Both the position numbers and the translations under genes were made by a program. The notes beneath the pieces were generated by a model. The model did no database searches, was not told where the DNA came from, and saw nothing but the letters and a program-made list of their open reading frames with translations. Positions 39,118 through 47,100 of a stretch of DNA of 64,000 nt are shown here, piece after piece. Origin of the DNA: DASTBU01 sp035711845. Its GTDB lineage: Bacteria > Acidobacteriota > Vicinamibacteria > Vicinamibacterales > 2-12-FULL-66-21. Every line of letters starts with the position of its first letter. Position 1 is the first letter of the stretch. The stretch lies in the NCBI GenBank assembly GCA_035711845.1, contig DASTBU010000043.1, positions 62,001 through 126,000 on the forward strand, read 5' to 3'.

Positions 39118-42100
39118 TTAGTCGATCGAGGCGCCCTGACTCAACTCCCTCAGCAGTCGCCCCACCCGGGTGAACACGCCCGACTCGCTGCGCGGGTCCT
39201 CCCTGGCCGGGCGCATGATCTCGTCGCGGGAGAAGCCCGCGGTAACCGCTCCCGCCTGCGCGCGCGCCGCCCACCAGGAACCGCCCGCCACCGGGTCGGA
39301 CCCCTTGCGGGGCGAATTTGAACGGAGCCTGGATACGGACCCTCCGGCGGCGGTGCCCGAGCGCTGTGCTACCGGACCCGTAGGGGAGCCCTCGAGATCC
39401 AGCTTCAGGCTGGCGGGTGGCACCAGCCTGACGTCGCTTCGTTGCTGGACCAGCCTGTAGAGCCAGGCGGGATCCAGCTTCGCATCGGGCCTGAACTTTA
39501 GGACGACGAACCGGCCCTCGCGGTCGAGCGACTCGAGGCCTATCTGGTCGGCCATGAGCCGAATGGAGGCGTATTCGGCGAGGTTGAGCACGGATTCGGG
39601 CGGATTGCCGTAGCGGTCGCGGACCTCGTCCATGAGCCGATCCAGCTCCTCGGCCGATCGGACCGCCGCCATGCGGCGGTAGACGGTGAGCCGCTGGTTC
39701 ATGTCGGGAATGTAGCTGTCCTCGATCCGGAGGTCCACGCGCAGGTTCACGTTGGCGCGGATTCCGTCCTCGATCTCTTCGCCCTTGAGCTCCTTGATCG
39801 TCTGCTCGAGCAGCTTCATGTACATGTCGAAGCCGACCGCCTCGATGTGCCCGCTCTGCTCCCCGCCGAGGAGATTGCCGGCGCCGCGGATCTCGAGGTC
39901 GAGCGCGGCGACACGAAATCCGCTGCCGAGATCGCTGAACTCGCGGATAGCTGCCAGCCGTTTCTTCGCGACAGGGGAGAGCGAATCCTCGGGTGGGATC
40001 AGCAGATACGCATAGGCGCGGCGATCGGATCGGCCCACGCGTCCCCGAAGCTGGTACAGCTGCGAGAGGCCGTAGCGGTCGGCCCGGTTGACGATCATGG
40101 TGTTGGCGTTGGGGATGTCGAGCCCGTTCTCGATGATCGTCGTCGCGAGCAGCACGTCGTATTTCTGCGCGACGAAGTCCACCATCACCCGCTCGAGCGC
40201 CTCCTCGCTCATCTGGCCGTGCGCGACGGCGATCCTGGCTTCCGGCACCAGGCGAGCGATCAGATCGCCGAGGGAGTAGATCGACTCGACCCGGTTGTGG
40301 ACGAAATAGATCTGGCCGCCGCGCTCCAGTTCCGTCCTGATGGCGCGCGAGATGACGGCCTGGTCGAACTTCACGACGTTGGTCTGGATCGACAGCCGAT
40401 CCTTCGGCGGCGTCTCGATGATCGACATGTCGCGGATGCCGGCCAGCGACATGTTCAGCGTGCGCGGAATCGGGGTGGCCGTCATCGTGAGCACGTCCAC
40501 ACGCCGGCGCAGCTGCTTGATGCGCTCCTTGTGCGCCACGCCGAACCGCTGCTCCTCGTCCACGACGAGCAGGCCCAGGTCCTTGAACTGCACGTCCTTG
40601 GAGAGCAGGCGATGCGTGCCGACAATGATCTCGACTCGTCCCGCCGCAAGATCGTCCAGCACCAGCTTCTGCTCGGCCTTCGTCCGGAAGCGGCTCACCA
40701 TGTCGATGCGGACCGGGAAGGCCGCGAAGCGGTTCTTCAGCGTCTTGAGGTGCTGGAAGGCGAGCACCGTCGTGGGCGCGAGAAAGGCGACCTGCTTGCC
40801 GTCCATGACGGCCTTGAAGGCCGCGCGCATGCCGACTTCGGTCTTTCCGTACCCGACATCCCCGCACAGCAGCCGATCCATGGTGCCGGGCGCCTCCATG
40901 TCGTTCTTGATGTCGATGATGGCGGTCTGCTGATCCGGCGTCAGCTCCCACTCGAATGCGTCCTCGAACTCCTGCTGCCAGTGCGTGTCGGGACTGAAGG
41001 GGTGACCCGGGACCGCTTTACGCGCCGCGTAGAGCTTCAGCAGCTCTTCGGCCATGTCGCGCATGGCCTTCTTGACGCGTGTCTTCGCTTTCTCCCACGT
41101 CGTTCCGCCCAGCCGATCGAGGGCCGGACGAGTCGCGCCGGTGTATTTCTGGACGAGATCCAGTCGTTCGACCGGGACGAACAGCTTGTCGTCGCCCGCG
41201 TAGCGGAGCTCCATGAACTCCTGCGCGTCGATCCCCAGCTCGATTCGCTTCAGCCCGACGAATACGCCTATCCCGTGATCCACATGGACGACGAGGTCGC
41301 CGACCTTCAGATCCCTGAAGTCGGAGAGGAACGTGCGCGTGGCCGACCGGCGGCGCTCGTGAACGACACGCTCCTCCTCGAAGACATCCGTCTCGGCCCA
41401 GAGCTGCAGCCCTGCCTCGGGCAAACGGAAGCCGCGCGAAAGCCGGCCGGTGCCCACGAGCACCGAGGCCGTGTGTGCATCTTCGGCCCGTTCGACGGGA
41501 ACGGCGTAGATCTCGTAATCGGCGAGGAGCTCGATCGTGCGCTCGGCCCGTCCCGGCGAGTGGGCCACGAAGACCATCGTGTCGCCCCGCTCGCGGCCGC
41601 GCCTGATTTCCGCGACCCAATCGGGCACCCGGCCGTTGAACTCGATGGCGGGCTGAGAGGAGATATGGCGCGCCTGCGCGGCGTCGCCCAGAGCGAGCGT
41701 TTCGAGCGCCGTCGCCCCATCGAGCCAGGCCTCAGCGGTTGTCCACTCGATCATCAATTCGGCGGGCGCGGCGACGCGCCTGCCTTTCTCGAGCGCCTCA
41801 CCGTAGCTGGCCCGGACCTGCTCGCACAGCTTCACGCCAAGTGCGCGAACTTCATCGGGCTCGAACACGAGCAGCGCCGGACGCCCGGCTATCGCGGCAA
41901 AGTCGAGGAACGTCGCACTTCTGTCCTCGGCGTCCGCGTCGGCCAGAACCTCCTGAAGGGGCACGACCGATGCCTGGTCGATCGCGCCGCTCGATCTCTG
42001 GGTGGCCGGATCGTAGGTCCGGATCGACTCGATCGTGTCGCCGATGAACTCGAGCCGGATCGGGTCCGGCGCACCGGCGGGATAGAAATCCACGACGCCG

Positions 42101-42660
42101 CCGCGCACGCAGAACTCCCCGGATTCGTCAACAGGGTCCTGGCGGGTATAACCGGCCGCCGCGAGCAAATCGCCGAGCTCGAGCGGCGGGAGCTCCTGAC
42201 CGGGCGCAAGCGTGATGGCGGCGTTGCTCAGGCGGCGGGGAGCGCTGACCTTCGGGACGAGCGACGCCGCGGATGCGACGATGAGCCGAGCCTGACCCGA
42301 GGCGAGCGCGTACAGCGCCCGGGCGCGCGCCGACGCGATCTCGAAATGAGGCGTCAGCCCACGGTAGGGATCGACCTCGTGCGAAGGAAAGGGGAGAACG
42401 ACGCGTTCGACTTCGGCATCGGAGAGGCCTTCGAGCGCGGCGAGAAAGAACCGGGCGTCGGCGGTCATGCGCTCGACGTGGGCATCGGCCGGCACCACGA
42501 GCACGGTTCGCTCGCGGTTGGCGGCCGCCGCGGCGAACATCACCGCCGCCGGACCGTCGAGCCCCGAGACGCGGCCTCCGGGCGTACCCATCCCCAATCG
42601 GCCCGCGGCCGACTTCAACACGGCCCGCAATGTCAGGGAACTGGAGGTATAGCTCGTCAC
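39118..42660 (-). CDS. mfd: Transcription-repair coupling factor Mfd
   Basis: 1180-residue SF2 translocase that removes stalled RNA polymerase and recruits UvrA. In order: the UvrB-like N-terminal region (FPSHEVDPYRGLTPH), RNA polymerase-interacting domain (KVGDLVVHVDHGIGVFVGLKRI), helicase motif I (CGDVGYGKTEVGMRA), motif II (VVDEEQRFGV), motif III (TMTATPIPRTL), motif VI region (QLRGRVGRSDRRAYAYLL) and a TRCF domain (NQRLTVYRRMAAV). The C-terminal part carries an unusual Arg/Gly/Ser-rich insertion. The start is GTG at 42660. Confidence 0.96.
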   Translation of the reverse strand: MTSYTSSSLTLRAVLKSAAGRLGMGTPGGRVSGLDGPAAVMFAAAAANRERTVLVVPADAHVERMTADARFFLAALEGLSDAEVERVVLPFPSHEVDPYRGLTPHFEIASARARALYALASGQARLIVASAASLVPKVSAPRRLSNAAITLAPGQELPPLELGDLLAAAGYTRQDPVDESGEFCVRGGVVDFYPAGAPDPIRLEFIGDTIESIRTYDPATQRSSGAIDQASVVPLQEVLADADAEDRSATFLDFAAIAGRPALLVFEPDEVRALGVKLCEQVRASYGEALEKGRRVAAPAELMIEWTTAEAWLDGATALETLALGDAAQARHISSQPAIEFNGRVPDWVAEIRRGRERGDTMVFVAHSPGRAERTIELLADYEIYAVPVERAEDAHTASVLVGTGRLSRGFRLPEAGLQLWAETDVFEEERVVHERRRSATRTFLSDFRDLKVGDLVVHVDHGIGVFVGLKRIELGIDAQEFMELRYAGDDKLFVPVERLDLVQKYTGATRPALDRLGGTTWEKAKTRVKKAMRDMAEELLKLYAARKAVPGHPFSPDTHWQQEFEDAFEWELTPDQQTAIIDIKNDMEAPGTMDRLLCGDVGYGKTEVGMRAAFKAVMDGKQVAFLAPTTVLAFQHLKTLKNRFAAFPVRIDMVSRFRTKAEQKLVLDDLAAGRVEIIVGTHRLLSKDVQFKDLGLLVVDEEQRFGVAHKERIKQLRRRVDVLTMTATPIPRTLNMSLAGIRDMSIIETPPKDRLSIQTNVVKFDQAVISRAIRTELERGGQIYFVHNRVESIYSLGDLIARLVPEARIAVAHGQMSEEALERVMVDFVAQKYDVLLATTIIENGLDIPNANTMIVNRADRYGLSQLYQLRGRVGRSDRRAYAYLLIPPEDSLSPVAKKRLAAIREFSDLGSGFRVAALDLEIRGAGNLLGGEQSGHIEAVGFDMYMKLLEQTIKELKGEEIEDGIRANVNLRVDLRIEDSYIPDMNQRLTVYRRMAAVRSAEELDRLMDEVRDRYGNPPESVLNLAEYASIRLMADQIGLESLDREGRFVVLKFRPDAKLDPAWLYRLVQQRSDVRLVPPASLKLDLEGSPTGPVAQRSGTAAGGSVSRLRSNSPRKGSDPVAGGSWWAARAQAGAVTAGFSRDEIMRPAREDPRSESGVFTRVGRLLRELSQGASID
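39289..39360. repeat. Palindrome-rich insertion inside the mfd 3' coding region
   Basis: The segment contains CCCC-TTG-CGGGG and the inverted pair GGGTC ... GACCC and codes for a low-complexity stretch (SRLRSNSPRKGSDPVAGG) that interrupts the Mfd C-terminal domain in frame. It resembles an intragenic REP-type insertion. Confidence 0.4.
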
Positions 42661-42828
42661 GGCGACCGGCGCGCTCCGACAGTGAACCTTTCATTTTACC
42701 GCGCGGCCCAGCTCAACCGCGAAGTTTCGTTGACGCTCATCCTGGCCGGGCCTACACTTCGTCCGATCTGAACGACGAGCGCTGTTCGTGGAAAAGGGGA
42801 GTTTCCCCGGAAACCGAGGAGGTGTCTC

Positions 42829-43008
42829 GTGGCCAAGATGCTGAGGTGCAGTGATTTGATGCCCGGCTGCGACAAGGTCATCGTCGGAAAGGACGTGGAT
42901 GAGGTCTTCGCCAAGGCCGAAGCGCACGCGCGCAAGGAACACAACATGACGATCATCCCGCCGAACGTCGTGTCGCAAATCGAAGCCGCGATCAAAGAGA
43001 AGGTGTAG
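42829..43008 (+). CDS. DUF1059 domain small protein
   Basis: 59-residue protein starting at GTG (42829) after GAGGAGG: MAKMLRCSDLMPGCDKVIVG ... EVFAKAEAHARKEHNMTIIP, ending IEAAIKEKV. The CxDLxPGCxxVI start and AxxHAxxxHxM pattern are those of DUF1059, a small family of unknown function with two conserved Cys and a His-rich helix, possibly metal-binding. It sits alone between mfd (divergent) and the heptose adenylyltransferase gene (convergent). Confidence 0.88.
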   Translation: MAKMLRCSDLMPGCDKVIVGKDVDEVFAKAEAHARKEHNMTIIPPNVVSQIEAAIKEKV

Positions 43009-43016
43009 CGGCGCGT

Positions 43017-43526
43017 TCAGCGGCGCCGCCGGCCCTCGCGAACCCGACGGACCCGATCGATGAGGGCTGTGGTGGAGTAGCCCTGCTCGACCTCGACGCG
43101 CACCACGCGGCCGCCCCGCCCCTCGACGGTGTCCCGGCCGACAATCTGGTCCGTCGGCCAGTCCGCGCCCTTGACGAGGATGTCCGGCTGGACCGCGCGA
43201 ATGATCTCGGCAGGCGTATCTTCGTCGAAGACTACCACTGCGTCCACATCCGCCAGGGCGGCGATCACTTCCCCACGCTCCGCCTCGGAATTGATCGGGC
43301 GGCCGATGCCCTTGTTCCGCCGGACCGACGCGTCCGAGTTCAGCCCCACGATGAGCGTGTCCCCGAGGGAACGCGCACGCCTCAGGTACCGGACGTGGCC
43401 GGGGTGCAGAAGGTCGAAGACGCCGTTGGTGAACACGACCGTACCGCCCCCGGCTCGAACCCGACCAACGAGCTCGATGACCTGATCGCGGGAGACTGCC
43501 GCGCCGGCCCGCGCGTCTGGCCGCAC
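43017..43526 (-). CDS. D-glycero-beta-D-manno-heptose 1-phosphate adenylyltransferase (RfaE2/HldE C-terminal type)
   Basis: 169-residue nucleotidyltransferase that activates heptose 1-phosphate with ATP for LPS core synthesis. The class signature TNGVFDLLHPGHVRYLRRAR (HxGH) is followed by IVGLNSDASVRRNKG and, at the end, the GYSTTALIDRVR (ISTT-like) segment. It is the single-domain form; the kinase domain (HldE N-terminal/HldA) is not here. The GTG at 43526 starts 2 bp after the stop of wzt with GAGG just upstream. Its place next to wzm/wzt supports a role in surface polysaccharide assembly. Confidence 0.9.
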   Translation of the reverse strand: MRPDARAGAAVSRDQVIELVGRVRAGGGTVVFTNGVFDLLHPGHVRYLRRARSLGDTLIVGLNSDASVRRNKGIGRPINSEAERGEVIAALADVDAVVVFDEDTPAEIIRAVQPDILVKGADWPTDQIVGRDTVEGRGGRVVRVEVEQGYSTTALIDRVRRVREGRRRR

Positions 43527-43528
43527 CC

Positions 43529-44875
43529 TCAGCCCCGCGCCTCGTCGAGCGTCACGCCTTCGGAGAACCGCCACGCGTGCCGCGGCCTGTAGATGCCGAC
43601 GTCCTTGGTGCGCGATTTCACGCGGAACGTGTAAAGCAGCCGGTGGTAGTCGTAGGGATAGCCGTCCAGCTTGTGGACCGCGACGTCGAGCTTGTAGGTA
43701 CCCTCGACGAGATCGAGGCTGTCGATCGTGAAGACGGCCTCCGCGTCGCCGTGGATTCGCGCGAACTTCAGCTCCTCGATGCTGGTGTTGGTGCCGTAGC
43801 AGCAGACGCCCTCGGCGTTGAAGATCCCGATGCCGATGACGAAGTCCTCGATGGCGAGCGGCGCCCGTAGCCTGATCTTCACGTCGAGCCGATCGCCCGA
43901 ATGGAACACGTGGGCGCGCTCGCCGTCCGACGCGGCGAGCACCACGTCCGTGATCTCGACCTCGCGGGATCCCCAGCGCCCTTCGGTAGCGCGAAACATG
44001 TCGGACGGGGCGGCTGCCGTCTCGACGGGGTGATCGGGCAGGACCGCCGAGGCGGGCTCGTCGGGCGACACGACAGCCGCCGCCTCCAGCGCTTTTGCGT
44101 CGCCCGCCGCCAGCTGCTGCTCCTCGCTGACCTCCACGTCAGAGACGTACGCGCCGACGAGCCGCTTCGGATCGCCCATGCCCTGCATGCGGCCCTTGTC
44201 GAGCCAGAGTGCTTCGTCGCAGAACCGTTCCACCATGCCGAGCGCGTGGGTCACCAGGAGGATCGTGCGGCCGCGGCGCTTGAACTCGGCGAACTTGTCC
44301 AGGCATTTGTGCGTGAACCCCTCGTCGCCGACCGCCAGCACCTCGTCCACCAGCAGGACGTCGGGATCCACGTGGATGGCCACCGCGAAGCCGAGGCGCA
44401 TGTACATCCCGGACGAGTAGGTCTTCACGGGCGCGTCGATGAAGTCCTGCAACTCGGCGAACTCGACGATCTCGTCGAACCGTTTCGCGATCTCGCGCTT
44501 GGTCAGGCCCAGCATGATGCCGTTGATGAAGACGTTCTCCCGCCCGGAGATTTCCGGGTGAAACCCGGCGCCCAGCTCGATCAGGGCCGAGATCCGCCCG
44601 TTGACGCGCACCGTGCCGGAGGTGGGCTTCGTGATCCCGGCCACCAGCTTCAGCATCGTGCTCTTGCCCGAGCCGTTCCGCCCGATCACCCCCAGCGTAC
44701 GGCCGGCCGGCACGGTGAAGCTGACATCCTGGATCGCCGCGAACGTCTCCTCGGGCTTGAGGTCGCGAACCAGGCTGCCGCCAACGAGTGCGCTCTTGAG
44801 CGTGGTGAACTGCCGCCGGCGACTGTACCGCCGGTACACTTTCGTCACGTGGGAGACTTCGATTGATTTAATCAC
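43529..44875 (-). CDS. wzt: ABC transporter ATP-binding protein Wzt (O-antigen/polysaccharide export)
   Basis: 448-residue ATPase that drives export of lipid-linked polysaccharide with Wzm. The nucleotide-binding domain (residues about 1-245) has Walker A GVIGRNGSGKST, the signature region EISGRENVFINGI ... SSGMYMRLGFAVA, and Walker B VLLVDEVLAVGD. The extra C-terminal beta-sandwich domain (about residues 290-448, REVEITDVVLAASDGE ... TIDSLDLVEGTYKLDVAVH) is the Wzt carbohydrate-binding domain that reads the chain end. The GTG at 44875 is preferred because the upstream part of the frame is translated from the CCAGCTT repeat tract. Confidence 0.93.
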   Translation of the reverse strand: MIKSIEVSHVTKVYRRYSRRRQFTTLKSALVGGSLVRDLKPEETFAAIQDVSFTVPAGRTLGVIGRNGSGKSTMLKLVAGITKPTSGTVRVNGRISALIELGAGFHPEISGRENVFINGIMLGLTKREIAKRFDEIVEFAELQDFIDAPVKTYSSGMYMRLGFAVAIHVDPDVLLVDEVLAVGDEGFTHKCLDKFAEFKRRGRTILLVTHALGMVERFCDEALWLDKGRMQGMGDPKRLVGAYVSDVEVSEEQQLAAGDAKALEAAAVVSPDEPASAVLPDHPVETAAAPSDMFRATEGRWGSREVEITDVVLAASDGERAHVFHSGDRLDVKIRLRAPLAIEDFVIGIGIFNAEGVCCYGTNTSIEELKFARIHGDAEAVFTIDSLDLVEGTYKLDVAVHKLDGYPYDYHRLLYTFRVKSRTKDVGIYRPRHAWRFSEGVTLDEARG

Positions 44876-44878
44876 AAC

Positions 44879-44937
44879 GACCAGCTTCCAGCTACCAGCT
44901 TCCAGCTTCCAGTTGCCAGCTTCCAGCTCCGGGCGTC
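44879..44937. repeat. Heptad tandem repeat (CCAGCTT units)
   Basis: About eight near-perfect 7-bp units (CCAGCTT, CCAGCTA, CCAGTTG, CCAGCTC) fill most of the wzm-wzt spacer, inside an operon. Confidence 0.9.
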
Positions 44938-44984
44938 GACGCGCAGCGGCCTCTCGGATGGCGGACGGCGGCGTCCTACAGCCT

Positions 44985-45776
44985 TCACACTTCCTCAGCA
45001 AACGTATCGCGCAATCGGTCGAACACGAAATAGCCGAACAGGAAGAAGAGCACCGAGGCCGCGGCGAGCACCAGCAGCCAGAACCCGTGGCCCACGGGAC
45101 CCTCGAAGAACAGGATTTCCTGGTACGTGATGGCGAGGTGCGTGAACGGGTTGACGTTCAGGATCCGCCGCTGCCACGGCTCCATGATGAAGTACGGATA
45201 GATGATCGGCGTCGCAAAGAACCAGAACGTCAGCAGGTTCGACAGGATGTCGCGGATGTCGCGGAAGTGGACCGTCAGCGCGGACAGGAGCAGCGCGAAA
45301 CCCAGCGTGAGCACCAGTTGGACGAGCACGGTCACCGGAAACCAGGCCAGCTCGGCGAGATGCAGCGGGCGCTGATAGTAGATCAGGAACGCAGCGAGGA
45401 TCGGCAGCCCCAGAAAGAAGTGCACCATGTTGGCCAGCACGGTCACGACCGGCAGGATCTCGGCCGGGAAGAGCACTTTCTTGATCAGGTTGCCGCCTGA
45501 AATGAGCACGCCGGAGGATTCGAGCAGGGACGAGGAAAACCACGTCCAGGGCAGGATGCCGCAGAACATGAAGAGCTCGTAGTGCTCGATGCCCTCGAAC
45601 CGCGCCGGGAGGAAGTATGTGAAGACGATCGAGTAGATGACGAGCAGGAGCAGGGGATTGATGAAGGACCAGAAGAAGCCGAGGACCGATCCGCGGTAGC
45701 GCGCCTTCAGCTCCCTCGCCACCAGGCTCTGAATCAGGCCGCGGTAGCGGAACAGTCGCCCCAGGTTATGGAGCAT
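44985..45776 (-). CDS. wzm: ABC transporter permease Wzm (polysaccharide export)
   Basis: 263-residue ABC-2-type permease with six membrane helices (GFFWSFINPLLLLVIYSIVFTYFL; YELFMFCGILPWTWFSSSL; LANMVHFFLGLPILAAFLIYY; VLVQLVLTLGFALLLSA; FWFFATPIIYPYF; FWLLVLAAASVLFFLFGYF) and the typical start ALVARELKARYRGSVLGFFWS. With Wzt it would move a complete lipid-linked glycan across the inner membrane. Its ATG overlaps the end of the PP2C gene by 11 bp, so it is coupled to it. A 109-bp spacer with a heptad repeat separates it from wzt. Confidence 0.93.
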   Translation of the reverse strand: MLHNLGRLFRYRGLIQSLVARELKARYRGSVLGFFWSFINPLLLLVIYSIVFTYFLPARFEGIEHYELFMFCGILPWTWFSSSLLESSGVLISGGNLIKKVLFPAEILPVVTVLANMVHFFLGLPILAAFLIYYQRPLHLAELAWFPVTVLVQLVLTLGFALLLSALTVHFRDIRDILSNLLTFWFFATPIIYPYFIMEPWQRRILNVNPFTHLAITYQEILFFEGPVGHGFWLLVLAAASVLFFLFGYFVFDRLRDTFAEEV

Positions 45777-46551
45777 CGCACTGCAGGATCAGGGCAGTGA
45801 TGTTGTCGGGCCCGCCTGCCGCGTTTGCCGCTTCCACCAGCCGGCGGCAGATCTCTTCGAGGCCGGCCTTGCGATCCGCGAGAATCTCGGCGATCTCCTG
45901 ATCGGGGACGACCGTGAACAGACCGTCCGAGCACAACAGGTACCGATCGCCCTGCTGCGGGTGTATCTCGGTCGTGTCCACTTCCGGGTCGTCGCCGCCC
46001 GAGAGGGCACGCGTCACGACGTTCCGCCACGGGTGCTGCCGGGCGGCGCTCGGGCTGAGCGTGCCAGCGCGCACCTGCTCCTCGACCCATGAGTGATCGT
46101 GGGTGAGCTGCTCGAGGCCCTGGCCGCGCAGCACGTAGACGCGGCTGTCGCCGACGTGCGCCACGCACGCGCTCCGCCCCCCGCATAGGATCGCCGATGC
46201 GGTCGTGGCCATGCCGCGCAGGTCCTGGGAGTCGGCGACGGCTGCCGCGATTCTGCGATTCGCGAGCCGGAAGGCCGTCTTGAGCCGGTTGGCCTCGAGG
46301 CTGATGGTCGGATCGAACGGGAACGGCCAGGTCCGGTTCCTGTCGGCGCCCGCCGTCTCCTCGGTGAACGCCTCGATCGCCTCGACCGCGATGCGCGAAG
46401 CCACCTCGCCGGCGACGTGGCCCCCCATGCCGTCGGCGACGACGAAGAGGCCGACGTCGGGCCGCACGGTATGGCAGTCCTCGTTGCTGGTCCGGCGGAG
46501 ACCCGGATCGGAGATGACGGCCCAGCTGAAGGACGGCCCGGTCGCGGCCAT
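45766..46551 (-). CDS. PP2C-family serine/threonine phosphatase
   Basis: 261-residue cytoplasmic PPM phosphatase. Metal-ligand motifs are all present: RRTSNEDCH, VADGMGGHVAGE, AHVGDSRVYVLRG, LCSDGLFTVV and GGPDNITALIL. It would remove phosphate from targets of Ser/Thr kinases; no partner kinase is in the window. The ATG at 46551 follows GAGGTTCTC. It lies 10 bp after atpC and overlaps wzm by 11 bp, so energy (F1), phosphatase and polysaccharide export genes look co-transcribed. Confidence 0.95.
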   Translation of the reverse strand: MAATGPSFSWAVISDPGLRRTSNEDCHTVRPDVGLFVVADGMGGHVAGEVASRIAVEAIEAFTEETAGADRNRTWPFPFDPTISLEANRLKTAFRLANRRIAAAVADSQDLRGMATTASAILCGGRSACVAHVGDSRVYVLRGQGLEQLTHDHSWVEEQVRAGTLSPSAARQHPWRNVVTRALSGGDDPEVDTTEIHPQQGDRYLLCSDGLFTVVPDQEIAEILADRKAGLEEICRRLVEAANAAGGPDNITALILQCDAP

Positions 46552-46561
46552 GAGAACCTCG

Positions 46562-47023
46562 TCAGCCCTCGCTGCGCGCGCGTTTGGAGGCGCCGGTCCG
46601 CAGGCTGACGCTGCCGCGCGAGGAGACCTGAAGGCGCATGAGAGATTTTGCCAGCGCGAGGCGCGCGCGCTCGTAATCGACCTCGTCGGGCATGTTCTGC
46701 GACAGGCGCGCTTCGGCGCGCTTGCGCGCCGCTTCCGCGCGCGCCACGTCGATCTCTTCAGCGCGCTCGGCGAGCCTGGCGAGAATCGTGACCCGATCCG
46801 GCAGCACCTCGGCGAAGCCGTGAACGATCGACAAATATGTCTTTTCCTGTCCCTTCCGGTACCACAGCTCGCCCACCGCCAGCGACGCGAGCAGAGGCGT
46901 ATGGCCTGGCAGCACCCCAAAGTAGCCCCGCGAGCCTGGGATCTGCACCTCGTCCACCCGCTCGCGGACAATCAGCCGATCCGGGGTGACGACCTGCAGC
47001 TCGATCTGCGTGGGGATTGACAT
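46562..47023 (-). CDS. atpC: F1F0 ATP synthase epsilon subunit
   Basis: 153-residue epsilon subunit of the F1 central stalk, which couples rotation and inhibits ATP hydrolysis. The N-terminal beta-sandwich is clear (LQVVTPDRLIVRERVDEVQIPGSRGYFGVLPGHTPLLASL). A helical C-terminal hairpin follows (AERAEEIDVARAEAARKRAEARL). It is longer than the usual 130-140 residues because of a basic tail. It lies downstream of atpD, separated by a heptad repeat tract. Confidence 0.95.
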   Translation of the reverse strand: MSIPTQIELQVVTPDRLIVRERVDEVQIPGSRGYFGVLPGHTPLLASLAVGELWYRKGQEKTYLSIVHGFAEVLPDRVTILARLAERAEEIDVARAEAARKRAEARLSQNMPDEVDYERARLALAKSLMRLQVSSRGSVSLRTGASKRARSEG

Positions 47024-47040
47024 GGTCTGAGCGTCCGTCC

Positions 47041-47097
47041 TTCAGCCTTCAGCCTTCAACCTTCAACCTTCAACCTTCAGCCTTCAGCCTTCACTTT
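47041..47097. repeat. Heptad tandem repeat (CTTCAGC / CTTCAAC units)
   Basis: Eight 7-bp units, in the order CTTCAGC x2, CTTCAAC x3, CTTCAGC x2, CTTCACT, between atpD and atpC, within the ATP synthase operon. Confidence 0.92.
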
Positions 47098-47100
47098 GCC

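Noticed and set aside
39095..40951. 618-residue open frame on the minus strand inside mfd
   Set aside because: It is a shifted-frame shadow of mfd with Arg/Gly-biased composition and no recognisable motif; mfd itself is complete in the other frame.
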